Below are positions 56,347 to 64,000 of a stretch of DNA of 64,000 nucleotides, one piece after another. The notes under the pieces are model-generated. The model was not told where the DNA came from. It made no database searches and saw nothing but the letters and a program-made list of their open reading frames with translations. The first letter of the stretch is position 1. Each line of letters begins with the position of its first letter. Origin of the DNA: Amoebophrya sp. A120 (lineage: Eukaryota > Sar > Dinophyceae > Syndiniales > Amoebophryaceae); the NCBI GenBank assembly GCA_905178155.1, contig CAJINV010000005.1, positions 2,234,054-2,298,053 on the forward strand. The letters run 5' to 3'. Position numbers and translations under genes: made by a program.

Positions 56347-56879
56347 AAAACTACGAACAAGTTTTTACACCACCAATAGTTATCGCGGTGTCGATAGTGT
56401 TGATTTGTTCTCTAGAACGTAATCTTCGTGTCAAGGGTAAAAGTGATTGAGAGACTCGAGAGAAAAGATAAGCAAATCGGAAGTCGTTTATTTGACCACA
56501 AATCGGATTTCGTTTATTCGTGCCTTCATCTTTTCTGAGTGACAAGCTTCAAATCGTTTCTTAACTCTTTGCTTGTTTTGTCGCATCACAAATTGCTTTT
56601 GAGCACTTGTTTTGTTTTCTTCCAAAAACAATCATGAATGGAATCTTTCCCAAACAATTCGTTTGCTCCGCCGCGGGCTCAAGGTCCTAAATGTGTATCG
56701 TAAACTGTTAACGAACCCAACCAAGAAATAAATAAATACTTCTGAAAGAACGACCAATGCTTTCTCCGCATTGAGACCTTCGCTGTTCATCCGACGCTAC
56801 CATCGTAATTCCATTCCGACGATCAACACGAAGATCGGGAAGATCTGAGTTTTGGAGAGTGTCTACCCGCTTTTCGCAG
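56347..56879 (+). other. Candidate 5' LTR / leader of the retroelement
   Basis: Gene-free, A-T rich DNA between the hydroxylase stop and the primer-binding site. It would end with CGCA at 56875-56878. An AATAAATAAATAC stretch near 56727-56739 could serve as a TATA-like or polyadenylation signal. The left boundary cannot be set without the 3' LTR. Confidence 0.35.
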
Positions 56880-56893
56880 TGGTAGCGGAGATC
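56880..56893 (+). other. Candidate primer-binding site (initiator tRNA-Met)
   Basis: TGGTAGCGGAGATC is complementary to a tRNA 3' end reading CTCCGCTACCA. Compared with the reverse complement of the well-known initiator-Met end CTCTGCTACCA, ten of the first eleven bases agree. It lies one base after a CA dinucleotide, as expected at an LTR end, and 137 bp before the gag ATG. Confidence 0.55.
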
Positions 56894-57029
56894 AGGTTGT
56901 ATCTCCAACCTATCTCGCTCCCGGCCTACGACGACGGTACGGGACCAGTGCGGAACCTACGAGAGAAGATCCTCCCCCTTTTTGAATGAGCCCAACGAAT
57001 AACTCCTGAAGACACTCGGAGGAACAACG

Positions 57030-60000
57030 ATGAACGGACATACCAGGCAGTCTAGCAATGCCAGCATGGGTATGCCGATCGGCGCGGACGCTGCGTTCGT
57101 GCTGCAGGAGCAGCAGCAGGGAATGCTGAGGAACGGCAGCAGTCCGAACAGTGAAGTCCCGTACAACGGCGGGATGAATAATTCGTCTAGAAACAACATG
57201 CAGATGCAACGTGTGCCAGCGCCCAATCAGATGCAGGTGCAGAATTGGGTGCAGCAGCAACCGCGTGAAGTCCAGTTGCAACAGCAGCAGGCGCAGTGGT
57301 CTAATTCCAATGGCGTGAACCAGATCCCGCCGGGAATCGGTCCACCCAGCTATTGGGACAATGTGATTGGCGCAACTGTTGAAGGGCGGACGCAGATGCT
57401 AGGTCAGGCCGCATTCTCGCTGCAGAACACACAGCAGCAGAATTTCAACCAGTTGTCGAATGCCGCGATGCAGCTAAATCAACAACAGCATCAGCTCGGG
57501 CAAGCTGCTGTGGAAATCAACCAGCAGAATCAACAACTTGGACAGGCCGCGATGCAGTTGAACGCACAGCGTCAGCAGCTGCAGAGTCAGAATATGATGT
57601 TGAACCAGCAACAGGACCAGATGCTGGCGCAGTCCGGTTTTAATCAGCAGCAGTTGCAGGCTGACGGACAACAGATCCTGAACCGGTTCGGAAATGTCGA
57701 TCAGAGTCTGACCACGGTGCACTCCTCGCTCCAGACGCAAGCCCGTGACTTGCAGAATCTCGCCCGAATTGCAAATGACCTCGAAGAGGAGTCCAAAAGC
57801 AAGAAGGCAGAAAAGGAGCAGTACGAAGCGCGCATGAAAGAAATGGAGGAAGAAATCGCCCGTCTCCGTGATTCTCCCCGAAAGAAGAAGACTGTGGATC
57901 GGCTGAACGAAGTGGAACAGCAGATCAGCAGTGGGGAAGAGGGCGGTACTGTCATCTGGGATGACGTCATCGTCGGGAGACCGATCTTGGACTTGAACGA
58001 GGACGGAGACGACACGCTGTCGAGCATGCAGGAATCTCCGGATGGCAAAGCCAACGAGTCGAGGAAGAAGTCAGTCAAGTTCGAGGAAAACGGTCACAAG
58101 AAGAGTTTCTCTCCTAACACCAAAATTCCCGCACGCAACCAGGAGACTGCGGATCGAGAACAGCGTCTGCGTGATTTCATGAAGACGCACCGTGAAAACT
58201 ACCAGCGTGAAGAAGCTGAAACCCGTGCGAAATTCCTCCAGCAGCAACAGCAGTGGAACTCTGGTGGAAGCATGAACGGATCCAGCAATGGAAACTTCAA
58301 CAGTGGTCACGGTGGCTACAACCCGTATGCAGGACATGGTCACCAGGGGCACGGAGTGAATTCCGGTGGTGTCCGGCCTGGTTTTGCCAACTACGGGTCT
58401 GGTGGTTTGGGTCCGAGCAATGGTTTCTTTGGCGGAAATCAGCAGTTTGGCCCGCACGGAAACTACCACGGAAATTTCGGTACGAACCCTACGGGAACCA
58501 TGAATGGTGGTCACGGTTTTGATCGACGCCTCAGCAGCGCCGGTGGAAACTACGGCGGCGGTGGCTATCAGGTGCAGGCACCGAAAATGCCGGGAATCGC
58601 TGAGTCCCTTCTCCCGATGGGAACGCGACGTGACGGCATCGTGCGATCCGAGAAGTTTTTCTTCACCAAGATCACGTTCGAATCCACCTACAAGGAGCAG
58701 AGCGGTGATCGACTCGGAGTTCCGAACGAGATGCGTTTGATGATCAAAGACCGTATGCCGGATCTCCCTGCACCCACGGTGAAGGAGAATTGCGCCCTGT
58801 GCGGGTGGTTGGAGTCGCTGGAAGAATACCTCATGGGTTTGATTCGCGACGACAACAAGCGCAGTGACGGAAGAGTTTTCTTTCCTGCTCGTGCCGAGCA
58901 CTCCATCATCGAGGAAATGCTCTTCGAAATCGACGCGGACCGTGCGAAAGTGTCGAAGTTTTACCACTGCATGGCCAAGTCAATGAAGGAGAAAGTCCGC
59001 CGGTTCTATTTTAAGAGGAACTACCGCGAGACGTACACCTTCGCCAATCTCGCCGAAGCGCTCTATGTGAGCTACGCGTCGGGATTCGTCCGGAACCGCG
59101 TTGAGATGCAGAAGTGCAAGTCCTTCTATTTCAAGAAAGGTGATGATCCGAAACAGGGTCTATTGCGATACTGCGACGTGGCACAGGATGCGGGAATCAA
59201 TCCCTTCCCAGATAACCATCTGGAGCGACACCGGGTGTGGGAAGATTTTGTCTCCAAATGCCAGAACAAGGAGAACCCCCGCAACAACAATTTTCCGGTC
59301 GAGCTGACGACGCAGTTCATGATGGCGCCGGGGTTTGCCACCATGGAGGTGCCCTACATCGAGGAATTCATCAATTTCCTCAACATGCGCGAAAGCGTCA
59401 GCGTGTTGATGCCAGGACAGGATGAAGAAGCTGCTCGCGACATGGGTTTGACCAAAGAACAAGCTTTCCCGGTCTGCGAAGAAGAAGTGGGCAGTTTCAT
59501 CTCAACCTCGGTGGCAGGGACTTTTGGTCCAGGCAGTGAACTAGTCCTGGCGGCGAAGACCAATCCGCGCAGCAACTACCCGTACGACCCGAAGAAGCCG
59601 TTTGGAAAATGGCCAGTGGGGAACGGGGGCAAAAACCAGAACAACCAGAAGTACGCCGGTGAGTGGAAAAACGGTGGTGGTTCTGGACGGATTGTGTGTC
59701 GCAAGTGTCTCTCGAAAGAGCACAAGACGGACGCCTGTCCGTACGAGGTGAAGGTCTGCAGCTTGTGTTTCAGCCCCGAGCACCTGCGTGACAAGTGTCC
59801 GAAGATGCAGAAGCAGCTGGCCGCTGGTGCTGTGATCGAGCCGGTGACAGCTCTGTTGGGGACCGAGAGGTTTGCCAAGGCCAACATGCCGGAAAAAGTC
59901 GCCATGTTGGTGGAAGCTATCGGCCAGGGCGACATTGAAGCGGTTCTGTTCTCGGTGGTGAAGAAGGACGACACTGAGCGTGCGTTTGCGCTAAGTATGG

Positions 60001-60128
60001 CTGAGGACACGTCCAAGAAGGAGACCTGCTACTACAACGAAGAAATCTTCGGGCGCAACGACGAAAGCCAGGAGTTGGTCTTTCCGGTGAGTGAGGGTTT
60101 CCAGGCGGGCCACAGCGGACGCCAGTAA
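57030..60128 (+). CDS. Retroelement Gag with two CCHC zinc knuckles
   Basis: Structural protein of 1032 residues that packages the element's RNA. Residues 1-260 are Gln/Asn-rich with repeats of the form QQLGQAA-LN, likely coiled coil. A charged linker and a Gly/Asn/His-rich stretch (about 58253-58570) follow. Residues about 530-870 form a helical block that may be the capsid. Near the C-terminus are two knuckles with exact C-x2-C-x4-H-x4-C spacing: CRKCLSKEHKTDAC (from about 59697) and CSLCFSPEHLRDKC (from about 59757). The stop TAA is at 60126-60128, 25 nt after a GGGTTTC heptamer that could redirect some ribosomes into Pol. Codon choice and composition look like the host's. Confidence 0.85.
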   Translation: MNGHTRQSSNASMGMPIGADAAFVLQEQQQGMLRNGSSPNSEVPYNGGMNNSSRNNMQMQRVPAPNQMQVQNWVQQQPREVQLQQQQAQWSNSNGVNQIPPGIGPPSYWDNVIGATVEGRTQMLGQAAFSLQNTQQQNFNQLSNAAMQLNQQQHQLGQAAVEINQQNQQLGQAAMQLNAQRQQLQSQNMMLNQQQDQMLAQSGFNQQQLQADGQQILNRFGNVDQSLTTVHSSLQTQARDLQNLARIANDLEEESKSKKAEKEQYEARMKEMEEEIARLRDSPRKKKTVDRLNEVEQQISSGEEGGTVIWDDVIVGRPILDLNEDGDDTLSSMQESPDGKANESRKKSVKFEENGHKKSFSPNTKIPARNQETADREQRLRDFMKTHRENYQREEAETRAKFLQQQQQWNSGGSMNGSSNGNFNSGHGGYNPYAGHGHQGHGVNSGGVRPGFANYGSGGLGPSNGFFGGNQQFGPHGNYHGNFGTNPTGTMNGGHGFDRRLSSAGGNYGGGGYQVQAPKMPGIAESLLPMGTRRDGIVRSEKFFFTKITFESTYKEQSGDRLGVPNEMRLMIKDRMPDLPAPTVKENCALCGWLESLEEYLMGLIRDDNKRSDGRVFFPARAEHSIIEEMLFEIDADRAKVSKFYHCMAKSMKEKVRRFYFKRNYRETYTFANLAEALYVSYASGFVRNRVEMQKCKSFYFKKGDDPKQGLLRYCDVAQDAGINPFPDNHLERHRVWEDFVSKCQNKENPRNNNFPVELTTQFMMAPGFATMEVPYIEEFINFLNMRESVSVLMPGQDEEAARDMGLTKEQAFPVCEEEVGSFISTSVAGTFGPGSELVLAAKTNPRSNYPYDPKKPFGKWPVGNGGKNQNNQKYAGEWKNGGGSGRIVCRKCLSKEHKTDACPYEVKVCSLCFSPEHLRDKCPKMQKQLAAGAVIEPVTALLGTERFAKANMPEKVAMLVEAIGQGDIEAVLFSVVKKDDTERAFALSMAEDTSKKETCYYNEEIFGRNDESQELVFPVSEGFQAGHSGRQ
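60095..60101 (+). promoter_or_regulatory. Putative -1 ribosomal frameshift heptamer GGGTTTC
   Basis: In the Gag frame the bases read G-GGT-TTC, the X-XXY-YYZ form that lets two tRNAs slip back to GGG-TTT. The -1 frame has a TGA at 60092-60094, so it opens precisely at the first base of the heptamer and then stays open to the window end. A short G-C rich inverted pair (GGCG near 60104 and CGCC near 60120) lies downstream but is a weak stimulator candidate. Confidence 0.65.
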
Positions 60129-63100
60129 ACTCAACGCAGACTTCTATCGAAAATGTGAAAATTTTGAAAGAAGAAGAAAGTGAGGAGAAAAATTCTTCGA
60201 ACAGTCATGATGTTGCCGAACTTTCTCAATCAAAAGTTGACCTCAGTGAATTTGTCAACTATGCACTACAACGAGCTCTTTTTGCAAGTGAAGATCGGGG
60301 GTACGACGACAATTCCTTCTCTGTCCAGAACAGTGCCGACCCCATTCTCGAGAAGATTCTGCACGAAAAGAACGCGACTCTAATCAGTAAAGAAGTTGAA
60401 GAATTCTCTCCCAGCAGGTGCGCGACCATTTTGGCCGACCTGCAAGGTGAAAAGCAGGCACTTTCCACATTTCCTTCTTCTCCTGCGGAGACCGCTAGCG
60501 GCGCGACCATTTTGGCAACCGAGCGGCACTTCTGCCAGGATGAGAACAAAGCACTTTTTACAATCGAAAGAACCGAAATACAACTTGACGACGGGTACAA
60601 CATTTGTTTGTACCTCACTGCGAGAGCCGGAGAATTCTGTGTGGCCGAGGCTATCAAGAACGGTCTCTCCCTTCCCGAAGACGACGTGGCAGGTGAGCGA
60701 GCCTGCGGGATCGGAGGAGCCCACAGGAAGATACTCCGGAAAATCGCAGTACCCTACAAGATCTACAGTGAAGATGGAGAGCCCTATGCTCTCGGCCTCG
60801 AAAAGGCAACCATCACGGAGGAGGGTCCCAACTTGTACGGCATGACACTGAGAAAAAAGTGTTACTTCTCTGTGCTGGTCAAGCCGGGAACGCCAGATCG
60901 TGTGGAAGGGCACGACGGAACCAAGTTGATCGACTTCCGGGGACAAAATGCAATCTACACGCGCATCTTCGACCTGACCAAGGACGACTATGCAACTCTG
61001 CGTCGGATGCAAGAAGAAGTTCCTCGGGACCAGTGGCTGCGGCCGATCTTCTACAACAAAATTCGCCCCAAGGGAAGCTTGCCGCTGGAGTTTGACTACG
61101 ACCCGATGACAATCCGGCAGTACCAGGACCGGATCACCAAAAGACAGATGGCACAACGTCGCGGGCGCGTCAGCGAGCAGGTGAATTTTGTAAACGAGGT
61201 GGACACCGTGCTTTTCCTTGAGCAGGAAAAGGAAGACCTGATGCGTGTACAGGAGCAGCAGTTCGCGGCAAATACCGACGAAGAAGGAACCTCGACCAAA
61301 GCGCAAAACACGGAAAAGGCAGTAGTAGTAAACCTGCATGACTACGGCTGCAACTGGAGTGATTGGAAAAGCATCCAGCGATGGCTTGACCAGGATCCCC
61401 GACACGTGTACATTGGCCGAGGAGAGAACTGCAAGTGGGGAAACCCATACCGCATTGGGGTGAACGGTGACACTCGTGCAGAGGTATGTCGCAAATACAG
61501 AGACCACTGTGTTGCTCGGGGACTCGACCGTGATGCCCGAGAGGAGCTACCGGGAAAAATCCTCGGATGCTTCTGTTCGCCAGCAGCATGCCACGGCGAC
61601 AGTCTTTTGGAATTTCTGCAGTGCGAAGAGGTTGGAGCTGCAGGCGAAGGAGGAAGTCGTAGTTGGCGTAATCCTCCACCAGCACAAAATCTGGAGCCAG
61701 CGCCGGTTGTTCAGGATGTTCAAGACGGTCTGTTCCGTGTCACCACCGAACAGCTGCGACGAAACGGCGACCGAGGTGGCTACGCTGTTTATCGCGTCGT
61801 GGATTTTGGTCTTACCAAAACCCCGCTCACCCCAGACTGGCTCACGGAGAGAGTCAGGCTTAGGAGGGTGGTGGACGTCCAACGGCAGGAGCGCGCGGTG
61901 CGGGACATCGTGAACGATTGGTCTCGTGCAGATCTGATCAACTCGCAGATGATGATTCCCGGTGGAAAACAAAAATATGTCTCCATCGATTATTATTATC
62001 ATCTCGCCGACGACGCTGGTATTCTCCAAGGAAAAGCAAGAGAAAAGGCGACCCGACTCCGCGGCAAATTGTCGGGACAGTCACACGAGCTTGCAGTTTC
62101 CTTCGATGGGAGCATCGACTATGGAGAAACTGGACCTGGTAACCAGACCGGAAATGTCCGCCAGATCAAGGCCGAAGACGAAGAGAGCGGTTCCCTGCGA
62201 CTAAAGCAGCCTCGACATCTCGATGGTGTCCGCATCTTTACCGCTCGTCATATCGACGATTTACCCGATCCTGTTCGTGCGATGGGATATCGGGTGCGAG
62301 TGGACGAAGAGGCGGAGCTCGAACCAGTGCAGCTTCAGTTTCCGGATCTCGCGCGCGACATGACAGCCAAGAAAATCCGAACCGGATTCAGCGAAGAAGT
62401 CCTTACAGCCATCGACGACAAGTACATCGCGAAATTGATCGGGATGTTACGAGAACACCCGAAGCGGCGAACTCTCCTTCTGGATGCCACCGGTGTAGGT
62501 CTATCTGTTGCGGTCGGCGAACGAATCCGTCGAGCAGGACGATCCAACGTGGTGTTTCACGGGTCTGTAGCGAAAGAACTCTTCGTACACGAGTACACGC
62601 TACTGAATGATGGAACTGCCATGCGGTACAGCGACGAGGAACGACTACGGGTCGACGCTGTGATTTCTTGTTTCCGTTTTGTCAAAAAGGAACATCGCGC
62701 GAAGCTCCGTGCTGTTCAGGAAATCCTCTTCCTGACAGGGAAAGTAGCGAGTGAAAAAGAGTGCTATGACCTCTGCAAGAAACGCCTCTCTACCATCAAC
62801 CTCCAAGAGTTGGAAGAACTTGTTGCTGTTGTTCGGCGGGACACGATGGCGGGCCTGAAATTCGGGCTCAGCAAGCGAAGCAAGTCGCTCACCGGATGGG
62901 ACCCTTGCACAGCCGCCATGCGAGGTGGGGTAACGCTTCTCGACACCTGTTTCCTCACGGAAAACGGAGTGGTGTATGTGGTGATCTGCTGCATGTCTCT
63001 GCCGGATAAGCGCTCCGCGTGTTTCGTCTGCGGGACTAAGTTCAAACTGTCCGCGCTTGTCGCCAAGTCCAAGCTCACCACCGACGAAGCTAATTCCATC

Positions 63101-64000
63101 GAGGAAGGAATTCTGATGAACATGTACACAGAATTCGGCGAGAAACTGTTCCAGGGACACGCCTCTCCTACCAAAGTCGACGTTGTTCGCGCCCTGTGCT
63201 GCTTTCTCGACAAAAAGGTGCTGCGACGCAAGTGCTATGCAGACAGTGGCGTGGAAAGCATCGCGCTCGAGGACTGGCTTCCACTGCACAACAGCGGTAG
63301 AGAAATCTATCTTCTTCCTACCGGCACACCGGTCTATCCGATGGAAAGGCGAATCTTATCGCTCAAGACGATTGTGAAGCGTCTGCGCCGTCTCCCAAAT
63401 TTCAACCGGATGCCGCTCTTCATTCTCTTCAATGAAGCCTGCGAAGCTTTGGCTAACATCTCTTCGACAGGATCAAATGGAAGAAGTTCCAACGAGATGT
63501 GGTGGGGCGTAGAAGAATCCAACAACACGATGACTACGCACCCGGACGACAAGGCAGTCTGCAACTTCGCCGGCGGAAGTACGGAGTACACCATCCAGCA
63601 TCTGAGTGAGTGTCGTGCGAGAGTTTACGGCGAACTGATGACGATGCAGGGAGAAACTTCGTACATCGACGCGGTCGCCAAGATCATGGCAAACTGCAGA
63701 GCAAGATTACGTGCTGCAAACAAAGAAGGTCTCAGCATTGGGGAAACTGTAAATGTTCACAGCCCGCACATGCACGGCGTGGACACGGTCAATCCTGTTT
63801 TTGGCCGTCAGGTTAATAAAGGAGCCTCGGGCTTTGACTACACGATCAAAACGAAGAGAGGGCTTCAGGTTGTAAAAGAGAACATGATCAGTCCGCAACA
63901 CAATCTTGATGCGTTTTGTGATGTTCCAACTGACCTGCAACCATTGACGGAGTTGGATTTTAAGCGAGGTGGAAAACTCTACGAGGCACAACGGAGGAGC
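60095..64000 (+). CDS. Retroelement Pol, N-terminal part (DUF4326-like and integrase)
   Basis: Open in the -1 frame relative to Gag for at least 1302 codons, with no stop, and continuing past the window. The first ~400 residues match nothing I know. At 61319-61625 is a DUF4326-like domain (VYIGRG, KWGNPY, KILGCFCSP, CHGD). A segment LLLDATGVGLSVA (62474 onward) is reminiscent of RNase-H-fold motifs. From about 62900 an integrase-like core has Asp at 62942, Asp at 63242 (ADSGVES) and Glu at 63344 (YPMERR), then SSNEMWWG, comparable to the copia PYE-W-G motif, and an SH3-like end (LSIGETVNV...VVKENMISP). No retropepsin D[ST]G in proper context and no reverse-transcriptase YxDD is seen, so RT is presumably downstream. 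Confidence 0.72.
61319..61625 (+). other. DUF4326-like domain inside Pol
   Basis: The encoded stretch keeps the family's signature order: VVNL, then HVYIGRG, then CKWGNPYRIG, an Arg-Glu helix (RAEVCRKYRDHC), then GKILGCFCSPAACHGD and a Leu-rich end. DUF4326 is a ~90-residue domain of unknown function known mainly from phages and bacteria. It is in frame with, and within, the retroelement Pol. Confidence 0.8.

Larger units (their letters stand above)
56347..64000 (+). mobile_element. LTR-type retroelement, 5' part (continues beyond window)
   Basis: Consists of a candidate 5' LTR (somewhere in 56347-56878), a primer-binding site, gag and the first 3.9 kb of pol. The downstream half, with reverse transcriptase and 3' LTR, would lie beyond the window. 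Gag and pol are uninterrupted apart from the gag stop, so the copy is recent or active (inference). The order Gag-(unknown)-integrase before any reverse transcriptase fits Ty1/copia rather than Ty3/gypsy. Confidence 0.75.

Noticed and set aside
60419-60515. Two copies of CCATTTTGGC, the core of the dinoflagellate spliced leader
   Set aside because: Only ten bases match, both lie inside the open Pol frame coding ATILA, and the flanks do not match the leader. Taken as chance or a short internal duplication.
60380-61507. 375-codon antisense frame opposite Pol
   Set aside because: The plus strand here holds the DUF4326-like Pol frame with family signatures; the antisense frame is a shadow.

Overview
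The window looks like nuclear DNA of a protist, most likely an alveolate of the dinoflagellate lineage (inference). Every gene I can support lies on the + strand. Coding exons are long and rich in Ser/Ala/Glu runs. Most introns are short and of GT-AG type. The standard genetic code is used. One intron-sized insertion has long terminal inverted repeats and a target-site duplication, like the introner elements reported from Syndiniales such as Amoebophrya. I saw no dinoflagellate spliced-leader relic, so the placement is tentative.

Layout: 1-1553, end of a GT31 glycosyltransferase gene carrying the inverted-repeat insertion. 2313-6285, ten-exon VPS10/sortilin sorting receptor. 6286-9314, gene-free GC-rich DNA with two copies of a dispersed repeat. 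9315-10595, J-domain-like protein. 10975-14830, a rearranged tract: a truncated copy of the next gene's first exon, a third copy of the dispersed repeat, a ~2 kb palindromic satellite with a 92-bp higher-order unit, a second palindromic array, and a decayed copy of the J-protein 3' end. 14760-19481, calponin-homology (CH) protein with NPF/DPF motifs. 19960-20705, CFAP418/C8orf37 homologue. 21088-28913, ~2500-residue C2-to-HECT ubiquitin ligase. 29658-32759, NSUN2/Trm4-type tRNA m5C methyltransferase. 33.5-37.7 kb, poorly recognised secreted and membrane protein genes. 39022-43578, MSH1-like MutS fused to a GIY-YIG nuclease. 45701-50919, CH-PH protein. 52565-52888, small probably myristoylated protein. 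53661-54560, small membrane protein. 54994-56346, aspartyl/asparaginyl beta-hydroxylase-like oxygenase.

From about 56.35 kb to the end lies the 5' part of a large LTR-type retroelement. It has a candidate initiator-Met primer-binding site at 56880, a 1032-residue Gag with two CCHC zinc knuckles, and a -1-frame Pol open from 60095 to the window end. A perfect GGGTTTC slippery heptamer sits exactly where the Pol frame opens. Pol carries a DUF4326-like domain, which I do not know from retroelements, and then a Ty1/copia-like integrase. No reverse transcriptase motif appears before the window end, so RT is expected downstream (copia order).

The host genes are not an operon. They cover sorting and endocytosis (sortilin, CH/NPF protein), ubiquitin signalling, RNA modification, organelle DNA maintenance, cilium biology and protein hydroxylation. 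The most unusual items are the DUF4326-containing Pol with its predicted frameshift, the inverted-repeat insertion that behaves as an intron, and the reciprocal decay of a duplicated gene pair around the palindromic satellite.
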